Source of the DNA: Malaciobacter pacificus
GTDB lineage: Bacteria > Campylobacterota > Campylobacteria > Campylobacterales > Arcobacteraceae
Direction: 5' to 3'
DNA: 64,000 bases
NCBI RefSeq assembly: GCF_004214795.1
Contig: NZ_CP035928.1
Span: forward strand, 2,593,992 to 2,657,991
Shown: one piece after another, positions 17,149 through 25,357 of the stretch
Layout: each line of letters opens with the position of its first letter
Position numbering within the stretch: position 1 is the first letter of the stretch
Program-made: the position numbers and the translations under genes
Notes under the pieces: model-generated
The model's database searches: none
Seen by the model: only the letters and a program-made list of their open reading frames with translations
Told to the model about the DNA's origin: nothing

Positions 17149-17970
17149 ATGAATACAAATGATTTAATGAACACAGCCCTAAAACTAGCAAACTTAGAAG
17201 AGATGCCTTATGATACAAACATCATAGTAGAAGGTGAAAACATAAAAAAAGTACTTATAGGTATTGATATGGAAACACCTGAGCTACTTCTAGCAAAAGA
17301 GCTTGGATATGACTGCGTAGTATCGCATCACCCAAAAGCAGACTCGTGTGTAGTTGATTTTGCAAAGGTTATGGATGTACAAATAGATAGAATGGTAGCA
17401 AGTGGAGTTCCTATAAATAAAGCACAAAAGGCTCTTAGAAAAAGACAAGCAAGTGTAGACTTAGGAGGTCACGCTTCAAACTACGATAGAGTTAGTTCAG
17501 CTGCAAGACTTATGAATATGCCATACCTAAATATCCATATACCAGCAGATTTTATCACTGAAAAAATAGTACAAACAAGACTAAATAAAGCCTTTAATAA
17601 TAAACCAAAAACAAAACTAAAAGATATCATAGAAGAGTTAAACTCTTGGGAATACTATATAGGAAAAGTTGCTCAACCAGTTATTAGAGTGGGTTCAAGT
17701 GAAGACTACGCAGGTAAAATTGAAGTGCTTATGGCAGGTGGAACAAATGGTGGTGTTGATGTATATAAGTCATACTTTGAAGCAGGAGTTGGCACAATCA
17801 TAGCTATGCACGTACCAGAAGATGTAAAAAAAGCCGTTCAAGAACAAAATATAGGAAATATAATAATAGCACCACATATGCCAAGTGATAGTATAGGACT
17901 ACTAGAAATTGTAAAAGCTTGGAGAGAAAAAGGTGTTGAAGTAACTTGTATGAGTGGGATTGTAGAATAA
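17149..17970 (+). CDS. NIF3-like dinuclear metal-centre protein
   Basis: The 273-residue protein has features of the NIF3/YbgI family: an early ligand region VLIGIDMETPELLLAKELGYDCVVSHHPK (SHHP gives the paired metal His), VDLGGHASNYDRV, and a late EAGVGTIIAMHVPEDVKKA. The exact metal set differs from classic YbgI, so this is a divergent branch. The function of the family is not established. It is a single gene with a bidirectional hairpin just after its stop. Confidence 0.65.
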   Translation: MNTNDLMNTALKLANLEEMPYDTNIIVEGENIKKVLIGIDMETPELLLAKELGYDCVVSHHPKADSCVVDFAKVMDVQIDRMVASGVPINKAQKALRKRQASVDLGGHASNYDRVSSAARLMNMPYLNIHIPADFITEKIVQTRLNKAFNNKPKTKLKDIIEELNSWEYYIGKVAQPVIRVGSSEDYAGKIEVLMAGGTNGGVDVYKSYFEAGVGTIIAMHVPEDVKKAVQEQNIGNIIIAPHMPSDSIGLLEIVKAWREKGVEVTCMSGIVE

Positions 17971-17980
17971 GTTTAAAGTA

Positions 17981-18007
17981 ATCAATGAGTTTTAATAACT
18001 CATTGAT
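17981..18007. terminator. hairpin between convergent NIF3-like and DUF350 genes
   Basis: A perfect 11-bp stem (ATCAATGAGTT / AACTCATTGAT) with a five-base loop holds the stop codon of the DUF350 gene and follows the NIF3-like stop by ten bases. It has little T run, so it may act as a weak bidirectional terminator. Confidence 0.7.
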
Positions 18008-18396
18008 CCTGCATTTAAAAGTCCAATTGAAATTGATAAAAATGCCATCAAAATTCCAACAGAGATAATTCCATCTGAAATCTTAGTTTTAAAAGAATAT
18101 TTTCCACCAAGTCTTGTCACTACAAATGCAAACACTAATTGAATCAAAATAGCAATAAATCCCCAAATAGCAAAATCTATATAAGACACAGAATGAACTA
18201 AAGCACTATATAAAGGTATAGATACCCCAATAATAGCTCCACCAAAACCAAGAGCTGCTGCTAGATTGTTTTCTTCAAAAATAAGTTTGTAATCATCATA
18301 AGGTGTAACAATCGCATATAAATAAAGAAAAATAATCACTAACAATACAGCTGTGAAAAAGAAGCCAAGAAAGGCTGTAAATAATTCTAATTCCAT
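17992..18396 (-). CDS. DUF350 membrane protein
   Basis: The 134-residue protein has four predicted membrane helices: FTAFLGFFFTAVLLVIIFLYLYAIV, AAALGFGGAIIGVSIPLYSALV, FAIWGFIAILIQLVFAFVVTRL and ISVGILMAFLSISIGLLNAGSM. The pattern NNLAAALGFGGAIIGVSIPL is typical of DUF350 (YjfL-like) proteins, whose role is unknown. An earlier start would add ten residues, but ATG 18396 follows AAAGGATTTAAA and is preferred. Confidence 0.85.
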   Translation of the reverse strand: MELELFTAFLGFFFTAVLLVIIFLYLYAIVTPYDDYKLIFEENNLAAALGFGGAIIGVSIPLYSALVHSVSYIDFAIWGFIAILIQLVFAFVVTRLGGKYSFKTKISDGIISVGILMAFLSISIGLLNAGSMSY

Positions 18397-18502
18397 TTTA
18401 AATCCTTTTTTGAGAATTCTAACCAAAAGAAGCTATATGATTTATTATTGTAAAATTCTTTTTAGAAAATAAAAAGACATTTATCATAATATAAGGATTC
18501 AA

Positions 18503-18691
18503 ATGAACATAGAATTTAGATTTTTACAAAAAGCTATCGAAGATAAAAACTATGTGACTTTTTCTTATGAAAATAATTCATTTAAGCAAATAAAACCTCT
18601 AAGAATATCTAATAATGTTGTGAAATGTGATGTGGGAAGTTTTGAGATTAGTAAGATTAAAAAACTTACTATTTTGAAAGAGAGATTTTAA
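18503..18691 (+). CDS. small WYL-like protein, 62 residues
   Basis: The protein contains YVTFSYENNSFKQIKPLRIS followed by FEISKIKKLTIL. This recalls the core of a WYL domain (I.F.Y...G....I.PL.I, then R.F.L.RI..L), a ligand-sensing beta barrel usually attached to a helix-turn-helix. Here no DNA-binding part is present. ATAAGGATTCAA gives a good ribosome site. The resemblance is short, so the family call is tentative; the gene is very likely real. Confidence 0.55.
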   Translation: MNIEFRFLQKAIEDKNYVTFSYENNSFKQIKPLRISNNVVKCDVGSFEISKIKKLTILKERF

Positions 18692-18696
18692 ATACT

Positions 18697-18834
18697 CTAT
18701 TTCTTATTTTTTAAATATTTTGATGCTTGATTAGCACTTAAACCTGATTTAGAGCAAGCGCTACTAAATGTCTCTTTTGTTTGTAAAAGTCTTTTTAAAA
18801 CCTTGTATTTATATTCTAATGTTAGAACAGTCAT
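18697..18834 (-). CDS. very small helix-turn-helix-like protein, 45 residues
   Basis: A 45-codon frame begins at ATG 18834 behind AAAAGGATAAAA and ends with TAG at 18697. The product is MTVLTLEYKYKVLKRLLQTK, then a segment ETFSSACSKSGLSANQASKYLKNKK that reads like a short helix-turn-helix (SACSKSGLSANQASKYL). It contains one Cys and has a net basic charge. It ends six bases from the convergent WYL-like gene. I recognise no family; the ribosome site and composition support a real gene. Confidence 0.55.
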   Translation of the reverse strand: MTVLTLEYKYKVLKRLLQTKETFSSACSKSGLSANQASKYLKNKK

Positions 18835-18929
18835 TTTTATCCTTTTAATTTTTTAATTTCTTGATTGATTTATATTTGAAAATATAGTTTTCCAGAAGTT
18901 TAGAAGAGAGAATAGTCTCAAATAAAACA

Positions 18930-18955
18930 TTAGAAACTAATTTTTTAGTTTCTAA
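18930..18955 (-). terminator. intrinsic terminator of the cold-shock gene
   Basis: A perfect 11-bp stem (TTAGAAACTAA / TTAGTTTCTAA) with a four-base loop lies 25 bases downstream of the cold-shock stop, followed on the minus strand by a T-rich stretch. Confidence 0.8.
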
Positions 18956-19123
18956 GTTTCATCTTTTTTATGGAAACAATTAAAGTGTTTCTACACCTGT
19001 AGCATGTTCACCTTTTTGGTTAACACCAATATTAAAAGATACTTTTTGACCATCAGCTAATGAAGCTTTTCCATAACCTCTGTTATTAATTTCATTATGA
19101 TGAACAAATATATCTTTACTGTT

Positions 19124-20616
19124 GAGCCGCTTGCAAATTCCACCATCATAAACTAGTGAATTTGTAAACCTACTAAGCTTATCAAGCAGATCTTTTAAAC
19201 TTTTAATCATTTTACCGCTTTATGGGTCAATTTTAGATAAAAAACTATTATTGGGTGCGTGCTTGATGGTTGAGTTTTAAAAATGGCTAATTTTTAGTGT
19301 TTTTAGCTAAAAGTTATGTTACCAGTTTCAAACTCTGATGAATACAAACTGATAAAATACCAAATGCTAAAACAGAAGCTACTTTTGTAGCTCCTTTATA
19401 ATAAATATTACTGCATCCAAAGTCTTCTTTGAGGTATTTATTGACTCTCTCAACCATACTTCTTTGATTATAGTGATGGGTATCTAAACTTTGAGTAAGG
19501 TTTAGAATTTTAAATTTCTTTTTTTCATCTTTTATAAGTTGAATTTTTTCTTTTAACTCTTTGGAGTTCTTCGGATTGATATCAATAAGCGGTCTATGAT
19601 TTAGTTTTTTGGAAAAATCTCTGATAATATTGCTGTCGTATCCTGCATCTTGTAAGTCATAAAGATATGATACTTTTTTGCTTGTCTCGTTTATAAGAGG
19701 AAGTGCTACTGAGCTATCATGAACATTTGCCCCTGAATAAATAGCAGTAATAGGGATATCTCCATCTACTACACTGATATGGAGTTTCCCTCCTATCCAT
19801 GTTTCAAAGTTGCCTTTGGAATTCTGTTTTCTTCCAACTCCACACTGCGTTGATACCAAAGATAGCATCTGCTTTGTGGTTTTCATATCTTCTTGTTGCT
19901 GCAAGATACTGGGTGTTTTAGGCTCTCTTGTTTCACCTTTTTTAGGTCGTCCTCTTCTTTTTGGTTTAAACTTTTCTTTTTCTACTTTTACAGGTTTTTC
20001 TCTCAGTGGTATTTTTGTTGCATCACTTGCATTATAAAAAAAGAGTGTATCCCTTAGATACTCCTTCACAAACTGCTCATGCGTCTTTTGTGCAATTTTA
20101 AGCTCACTGAGCTCCTTAAAGACTCTACTAAATTTAGACTCACTTGGAATATCGTTTTTATATCTCCACCCACACAAGATCCTCAGCGTTCTATCACTAT
20201 GAAGTCTATCGATAAGGTCTCTGGTTGTTTGGATATTGTAAACACTCTTTGCAATAAATGCTCGTGCAATCTCTTCTCTATGCTTTGGAGTGTTTGTAAT
20301 AGATACGACAGTGATATTTTTTTCAATCGCAGCAAAGTCTAATATCTTAATAAGCTTTTGCTCTTTATTTGACAACTCTTCTAATTGAAGCTCTCTTTTC
20401 AAAGAAGGAAAAAGTGAATTTTCAAGATTTAAAACCTTAGTCCACATTTTAGATAGACTTGAAGATATTTTTGGTAGAATAATTTCCATAAGTTGAATCG
20501 CTCTTCTGTTAAATTTTTGTAGTAAAAAATTATAACTTATCTGAAGTTTGATTCAACTTTTTAAAATTTAAATCAGCTTAAATTACGGGTTGTTTTTTAT
20601 AATCTGCAAGTGGCTC
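19124..20616 (-). mobile_element. insertion sequence (IS5/IS1182-like) inside the cold-shock gene
   Basis: The element is 1493 bp. Its ends are imperfect inverted repeats: GAGCCGCTTGCAAATT at the left (19124-19139) and, on the other strand at the right (20601-20616), GAGCCACTTGCAGATT, matching at 14 of 16 positions. The target duplication TGTT flanks both ends (19120-19123 and 20617-20620). One transposase gene fills most of the element. The clean duplication and the exact restorability of the host gene point to a fairly recent insertion. Confidence 0.92.
19314..20489 (-). CDS. DDE transposase, IS5/IS1182-like
   Basis: The 391-residue protein has an N-terminal DUF772-like region (ESKFSRVFKELSELKIAQ), a basic linker (KPKRRGRPKKGE), and a DDE catalytic domain. 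The likely catalytic acids lie in NASDATKIPL, YDLQDAGYDSNIIRD and QRSMVERVNKYLKEDFGC. The frame is intact, so the element may be active. The family assignment between IS5, IS1182 and neighbouring groups is by general form only. Confidence 0.88.
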   Translation of the reverse strand: MEIILPKISSSLSKMWTKVLNLENSLFPSLKRELQLEELSNKEQKLIKILDFAAIEKNITVVSITNTPKHREEIARAFIAKSVYNIQTTRDLIDRLHSDRTLRILCGWRYKNDIPSESKFSRVFKELSELKIAQKTHEQFVKEYLRDTLFFYNASDATKIPLREKPVKVEKEKFKPKRRGRPKKGETREPKTPSILQQQEDMKTTKQMLSLVSTQCGVGRKQNSKGNFETWIGGKLHISVVDGDIPITAIYSGANVHDSSVALPLINETSKKVSYLYDLQDAGYDSNIIRDFSKKLNHRPLIDINPKNSKELKEKIQLIKDEKKKFKILNLTQSLDTHHYNQRSMVERVNKYLKEDFGCSNIYYKGATKVASVLAFGILSVCIHQSLKLVT

Positions 20617-20933
20617 TGTTATCTTCTAATTGGATAAATCCAAAACCTTTTTCGCTATTGAACCATTTTACTGTTCCGTTATATCTATTTGACATAGAAT
20701 TCCTTTTATTTTTAATACTTCATTTATGAAGTTTTAGTAAAGTGTAACCAGATTTTAATATTTTGAGAGTAGTGTATTAAGTATAGTGTTAATAAAAAAG
20801 CAAACAATGTATAAGTACTAATTTTTTCTTTAAGTTTGTACATACTATCTGAAAAAACTAATAAAAGCAAGCTTTTTTAAAAACTTTGCATTTTTTATGA
20901 AAACAAGTAATGATAAATTAATAAAAAAACACT

Positions 20934-22160
20934 TTAATTTGCTAAATTTTTTCCAACCAAATACCCACTAGCCCACGCAAACTGTAAATTAAAACCACCC
21001 CTATTTCCAACGATGTCTAAAACCTCGCCAGCAAAATACAATCCCTCGCACTTCTTACTCTCATAAGTTCTATTATCAATTTCAACAGTCCTTACTCCAC
21101 CGCCACTAGCTTCTGCATGACCGAAACCTTGGGTATCAATAACTTTTAGTTTCCATTGATTTAGTTGATAAGCTATTGCTTTAATTTGTTTTGCATTTAT
21201 ATCTCTTGCTAATGTTTCTATATTTATCTTACAAATATCTAGTAAAACTGGTGCGATTTTATTTGATACCATTCCAGTTAGTAAATCAACTGCTCTTTGA
21301 TTTGGTACACTTTTAAATAAACTTTGTATTTGGTCGCCTAAATCATTTCTATTTATTTTTGGAAAGAAATTTATAGCTATCTTCACATCTTGATATAAAG
21401 ATAGATGATAAGAAGCTAATTGTGAGATATCAAGTATTGCAAAACCTGAAACACCATATTTAGTAAAAAGTACATCTCCATATATCTCTTGCTCTAAATT
21501 TCCATCAATATATAATGATACATTGCACTCTTTTTTTACCCCTTGAAGTTTTCCACCATATACTTCACTTGTCTGCAATCCTACAAGGGATGGATATGTT
21601 ATGTTATATGAGTGTCCAAATTTTGAAGCAAAATCTAGTCCGGATTCATTTGCTTTTAGTTGAGGAGCTGCACCTAAACCATTTGAGATTACTACTTTAT
21701 CATATCCTTTAAACTCATTTTCATCAGTTTTAATATCAAACTTATCTTCGATTTTTTCAATATCTTTTATAAATGTCTTCGTATATATATTTACATCTAA
21801 TTCTTCAAGTGTTAGTTGAAGTAAGTTTACTACTGATTTTGCTTCATTTGATAATGGATAAACTTTATTTGTTTCTTTTATATCTAATAATAATCCAATA
21901 GATTTACAAAACTTTTCAAAATCATTAAAAGTAAATTGTTTTAGCGCATAAGATACGAACTCAGGATTTTCTCCTAAATAGTTTTTTTCACTAACTTGAG
22001 AATTAGAGATATTACATCTACCATTTCCACTTGCTAATATTTTTTTACCAATTCCACTATTTGCATCAAATAGGTCTATATCTATATTTTTATTTATTCT
22101 TTTAGCTGTAATAGCAGCCATAATTCCTGCTGCGCCTGCTCCAATAATTGCTACTTTCAA
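20934..22160 (-). CDS. HI0933/BaiN-type FAD-binding oxidoreductase
   Basis: The protein starts with a Rossmann FAD motif (KVAIIGAGAAGIMAAITA), followed by the family signature KKILASGNGRCNISN, and ends with GGFNLQFAWASGYLVGKNLA plus the late FAD motif GLYFAGEVLDIVGNRGG. It matches the HI0933/YhiN (BaiN/RdsA) flavoprotein family of about 400 residues; the substrate is unclear. A frame opens from 22244, adding 28 unrelated residues; TTG at 22160 has AGGAT at five bases and starts exactly at the Rossmann strand, giving 408 residues. Confidence 0.88.
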   Translation of the reverse strand: MKVAIIGAGAAGIMAAITAKRINKNIDIDLFDANSGIGKKILASGNGRCNISNSQVSEKNYLGENPEFVSYALKQFTFNDFEKFCKSIGLLLDIKETNKVYPLSNEAKSVVNLLQLTLEELDVNIYTKTFIKDIEKIEDKFDIKTDENEFKGYDKVVISNGLGAAPQLKANESGLDFASKFGHSYNITYPSLVGLQTSEVYGGKLQGVKKECNVSLYIDGNLEQEIYGDVLFTKYGVSGFAILDISQLASYHLSLYQDVKIAINFFPKINRNDLGDQIQSLFKSVPNQRAVDLLTGMVSNKIAPVLLDICKINIETLARDINAKQIKAIAYQLNQWKLKVIDTQGFGHAEASGGGVRTVEIDNRTYESKKCEGLYFAGEVLDIVGNRGGFNLQFAWASGYLVGKNLAN

Positions 22161-22286
22161 ATCATATCCTGCAAAATTTTTTTTATTATAATCAAATGAA
22201 GCAAAAAAACAAAATATTCCAAAATTGAGTAACTTTTGAGACATTCTTAGGATATAATTTTTTCATGTCTTATTTTAGGAGTTATT

Positions 22287-23144
22287 ATGTCTAAAGACAT
22301 AACAAAAAAAGAGATTTTATGGAAAGCCGAATATATTGTAAATATTGAAGCAATTGATAAAGAACATAAAAATCTTTTTGAATTGTCACAAAAAGCTTTA
22401 GAGGTAAATTCAGAACTAACACTTAATAGTGATAAAGAAGATTTAAAAACAATATTACTTAAACTGTTAAAATATCTAAAAATACATTTTATAAATGAAC
22501 AAAACTATATGAAATCAGTTAATTATCCAGATTATGAAAATCATCTTCTACTTCATAAGTATATGGTAGAGGAATTAATAAATCTAATAAAAAATATTGA
22601 TAAATACAATTTCAAAGAGACTGAAACTCTTTTATATGAATTTATTAAAGAGTATTTTTTGAATCATATAATGACGGAAGATAAAAAAATAGCTATTTGG
22701 AATACCCCAACACAAAATTTGAAAGATAGGATAGCTTGGAAAGATATTTATAAAGTAAATAACCAATTTATAGATAAAGAGCATCAAGTTTTATTTGATA
22801 TAGCAAGGGAGGCTGTTTCTATAAAAGGTACACACCAAGAAAAAGTTCAAAAATTAAAAACTATTATTTCAAAACTATATGATTATATGAAAACACATTT
22901 TAAAAATGAAGAAAAACATATGAAGTCAATTAAGTACCCAAAACTTGAAGAACATATTAAATTCCATGAAGGAATTATTATCAGCTTGAATAACTTTATA
23001 AAAAGAATTCCAACTATTCATATTGATGAATTTGAAAAAGAGTTAGTAAAAATGATTGATATAACACTACTTCAACATATAATCCAAGAAGATAGAAAGA
23101 TTATACAATGGGAAAAAACTAATAAAAAACAGCAAACCAAATAG
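22287..23144 (+). CDS. tandem-domain bacteriohemerythrin
   Basis: The 285-residue protein carries two complete hemerythrin domains. Domain 1 (about residues 10-135) has IDKEHKNLF, HFINEQNYM, HLLLHKYM and HIMTEDKKI; domain 2 (about 150-280) has IDKEHQVLF, HFKNEEKHM, HIKFHEGI and HIIQEDRKI. Each set gives the His/Glu/Asp ligands for a di-iron, O2-binding site. Most bacteriohemerythrins have one domain, so the duplication is notable. Use in O2 storage or sensing is inferred. It has no signal peptide, and its 3' end overlaps a convergent cupin gene by 26 bases. Confidence 0.93.
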   Translation: MSKDITKKEILWKAEYIVNIEAIDKEHKNLFELSQKALEVNSELTLNSDKEDLKTILLKLLKYLKIHFINEQNYMKSVNYPDYENHLLLHKYMVEELINLIKNIDKYNFKETETLLYEFIKEYFLNHIMTEDKKIAIWNTPTQNLKDRIAWKDIYKVNNQFIDKEHQVLFDIAREAVSIKGTHQEKVQKLKTIISKLYDYMKTHFKNEEKHMKSIKYPKLEEHIKFHEGIIISLNNFIKRIPTIHIDEFEKELVKMIDITLLQHIIQEDRKIIQWEKTNKKQQTK

Positions 23145-23439
23145 TTGGCTTATCAAGGGAAGTAAATTTTACTCTATGTTTTTGCATCGCAGAGATATTT
23201 AAACAATCACCTTTTTTTAACTGGATTTCATAATCTTCAAATTCAAGTATAGCAAATCCCTCAAGAAGTAAAATATATTCACTTTTTTCTTGCTCATACC
23301 AAAAATTATCTGGTGATTTTTGACCATTTGAAACAATTTTTTCTATTTTTATCACATCATTTTTAAAAATTTCAAAAAATTTTTCATCTTTTTTATCATA
23401 TGGAATTTCATCAAATATATTATATTTATCTTGTTTCAT
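23119..23439 (-). CDS. cupin-domain protein, 106 residues
   Basis: The small cytoplasmic protein has a single cupin barrel: FWYEQEKSEYILLLEGFAILEFEDYEIQLKKGDCLNISAMQKHRVKF. The glycine-containing turns and final His are kept, but the first His pair of the metal motif is replaced (EKSEYI), so metal binding is doubtful. Its 3' end overlaps the hemerythrin gene by 26 bases on the opposite strand. The function is unknown. Confidence 0.8.
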   Translation of the reverse strand: MKQDKYNIFDEIPYDKKDEKFFEIFKNDVIKIEKIVSNGQKSPDNFWYEQEKSEYILLLEGFAILEFEDYEIQLKKGDCLNISAMQKHRVKFTSLDKPTIWFAVFY

Positions 23440-23575
23440 CTTGTAACCACAATATTGATTTTTTGGTATTTTAACCTAATTTTTCTTAATCATGTTATAT
23501 AATCTCTATAGATTTAATCAACATTAATTAAACCCCCTATTTTAATGGTCATTATATTAATTGTGATTAAATTAC

Positions 23576-23604
23576 TTGACATTAATAAAAAAATGTTCTA
23601 TAAT
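23576..23604 (+). promoter_or_regulatory. consensus sigma-70 promoter of the sulfate-assimilation operon
   Basis: TTGACA at 23576-23581 and TATAAT at 23599-23604 are separated by 17 bases, a perfect match to the vegetative consensus. It lies 43 bases ahead of the metY ATG. An arm pair GTTCTA (23595-23600) and TAGAAC (23625-23630) brackets the -10 and start region and could be an operator for the Rrf2 regulator encoded in the operon; that part is speculative. Confidence 0.88.
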
Positions 23605-23647
23605 TCCAACATACAAAAGGTTGCTAGAACAAAAAAAGGAAAAAAAG

Positions 23648-24919
23648 ATGCAAAAAGATACAATTGCAATACACGCTGGTTACGATAAAAAGCAAGGTAA
23701 CGGAGAAATGGCAGTTCCTATTTCTCAAACTACTGCTTATGCTTTTAGAGATAGTGAACATGCAGCAAATTTATTTGCTTTAAAAGAATTAGGACCAATC
23801 TACTCAAGATTAACTAATCCTACAAATGATGTTTTAGAGCAAAGATTTGCACAGCTAGAAGGTGGGGCTGCAGCTATTACTGTTTCTTCTGGTCAATCTG
23901 CAATCTTTTATGCAATAGCAAATGTTGCAGAAGCTGGTGATACAGTTTTAATTTCTGATAAATTATATGGTGGGGCTGTTACACTTTTAACATACACGAT
24001 GAAAAGGTTTGGAATCAAAACTAAAGTATTCAAAAGTGCTGATGCTAGTGATTTAGAAGAACAAATTGATGATACAACAAAAGCGATTTTCTTTGAATCA
24101 TTATCAAACCCACAAATTGCAATTGCTGATGTTGAAAAAATCGTAGAAATTGCAAAAAGAAATGGTGTATTAACTATTTGTGACAATACTGTTGCAAGTG
24201 CAGCACTGTTTAACCCTATTAAATGGGGAGTTGATGTTGTTGTACACTCAACTAGTAAATACACAAATGGTCAAGGTACAGCAATTGGTGGAATTATTGT
24301 TGAAAGAGATGGTTTAGCAGAGTTTTTTAAAGAAAATTCAAAAAGATATTACCACTTTGTGCAACCAGATGTTTCATACCATGGATTAGTTTATGTTGAT
24401 GTTCCACTTCCAAACTTTTGTTTAAGAATTAGATTAAACTTATTAAGAGATATTGGTGCAACAGCTGCTCCAATGGTATCTTGGATGTTACTTCAAACTG
24501 TTGAGACTTTATCTTTAAGAATGGATAAACACTCAGCAAATGCACTTGAAGTAGCTAAGTTTTTAGAGTCTCATCCAAAAGTAAAAGCAGTTAATTACCC
24601 TGGATTAGAATCAAATGCATATTATGAAAAAGCACAAAAATACTTCAAAGATGGAAAAGCATCAGGATTAATTTCTTTTGATGTATCTTCTTTTGAAGAG
24701 GCAAGAAAGATTATTGACAGTACTAAACTATTTAGTGTTGTTGTAAATATTGGTGATAGTAAGTCTTTAATTACTCATCCAGCTTCAACTACTCACTCTC
24801 AAATGACACAAGAGGAGTTAAGTGCAGCGGGAATTAATCCAGTAACTATTAGATTATCTATTGGATTAGAAGATACTGCTGATTTAATTGAAGATTTAAA
24901 TCAAGCTTTAGAGAAATAA
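23648..24919 (+). CDS. metY: O-acetylhomoserine sulfhydrylase
   Basis: This PLP enzyme of the Cys/Met metabolism family makes homocysteine from O-acetylhomoserine and sulfide. Features are AIHAGYDKKQGNGEMAVPI, SRLTNPTNDVLEQRFAQLEGG, the PLP-Lys in HSTSKYTNGQGTAIGG, and LITHPASTTHSQ near the end; the 423 residues fit MetY. An in-frame TTG at 23576 is in fact the -35 box, so ATG 23648 behind AAAGGA is the start. It is first in an operon that continues with the regulator, cysK and sulfate activation genes. Confidence 0.93.
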   Translation: MQKDTIAIHAGYDKKQGNGEMAVPISQTTAYAFRDSEHAANLFALKELGPIYSRLTNPTNDVLEQRFAQLEGGAAAITVSSGQSAIFYAIANVAEAGDTVLISDKLYGGAVTLLTYTMKRFGIKTKVFKSADASDLEEQIDDTTKAIFFESLSNPQIAIADVEKIVEIAKRNGVLTICDNTVASAALFNPIKWGVDVVVHSTSKYTNGQGTAIGGIIVERDGLAEFFKENSKRYYHFVQPDVSYHGLVYVDVPLPNFCLRIRLNLLRDIGATAAPMVSWMLLQTVETLSLRMDKHSANALEVAKFLESHPKVKAVNYPGLESNAYYEKAQKYFKDGKASGLISFDVSSFEEARKIIDSTKLFSVVVNIGDSKSLITHPASTTHSQMTQEELSAAGINPVTIRLSIGLEDTADLIEDLNQALEK

Positions 24920-24928
24920 GAAGTTAAA

Positions 24929-25342
24929 ATGCCTTTAATATCGACAAAAGGAGTATATGGATTAACAGCTATGTACGAATTAAGTAAGCATACTGATAAC
25001 TCTCCCATGCAAATAAAAGAGATTTCAGCAAATGCAAATATTCCTCAAAACTACTTAGAACAACTTCTAAGTAAACTTAGACGAGCAGAGCTTGTTCAAA
25101 GTATAAGAGGAGCTAGAGGTGGATATAGATTGGCTCGAAAAGCCCAAGATATTAAGATTGTTGATATCTTAATTGCACTTGAAGATGATATTAAAATTGC
25201 TGATGTGAAAGCAGATAATCCAATTTTAAATATCTTCTTTGATGAGTCAAAAGAGAGAACAAAAAAGATTTTTGATATTTCACTAGATAAACTAGATGAT
25301 TATCAAGATAAATACAACGAATTTTTACATTATAGTATATAA
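24929..25342 (+). CDS. Rrf2-family regulator, CymR-like
   Basis: The 137-residue protein has the Rrf2 winged helix: YGLTAMYELSKHTDNSPMQIKEISANANIPQNYLEQLLSKLRRAELVQSIRGARGGYRLAR. It lacks the three-Cys iron-sulfur cluster of IscR/NsrR, as does CymR, the cysteine-metabolism regulator that acts with CysK in Bacillus. Its position between metY and cysK supports a CymR-like role in controlling this operon; that is inference. It starts ten bases after metY and ends 15 bases before cysK. Confidence 0.88.
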   Translation: MPLISTKGVYGLTAMYELSKHTDNSPMQIKEISANANIPQNYLEQLLSKLRRAELVQSIRGARGGYRLARKAQDIKIVDILIALEDDIKIADVKADNPILNIFFDESKERTKKIFDISLDKLDDYQDKYNEFLHYSI

Positions 25343-25357
25343 AGAAAGGATAAACCT

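Larger units (their letters stand above)
18980..20695 (-). pseudogene. cold-shock protein gene split by an insertion sequence
   Basis: The N-terminal part (ATG at 20695, behind AAAGGAA) encodes 26 residues, MSNRYNGTVKWFNSEKGFGF then IQLEDN, including RNA-binding motif 1. The C-terminal part (18980-19123) encodes SKDIFVHHNEINNRGYGKAS onward to the end, with motif 2. Removing 19124-20616 and one copy of the 4-bp duplicate TGTT joins them in frame as a 72-residue CspA-family protein. In its present state motif 1 and motif 2 are on separate frames, so RNA-chaperone function is lost. A chimeric frame from ATG 19210 in the element to 18980 adds 29 element-encoded residues to the C-terminal part. 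Confidence 0.95.

Noticed and set aside
18980..19210. 76-residue frame taken as an intact gene
   Set aside because: Its first 29 codons are from the insertion sequence and the rest is the C-terminal half of the cold-shock gene; it is a chimera, not an original gene.
20595..20695. Short frame with cold-shock N-terminus as a functional small gene
   Set aside because: It runs into the insertion sequence and stops after a few foreign residues, without RNA-binding motif 2.
23576..23647. Earlier TTG start of metY adding 24 residues
   Set aside because: The TTG is the -35 box of a perfect promoter and transcription starts downstream of it.
23648..23700. SAM riboswitch or T-box before the sulfur operon
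   Set aside because: The leader between the promoter and metY is only about 40 bases, too short for a known riboswitch.
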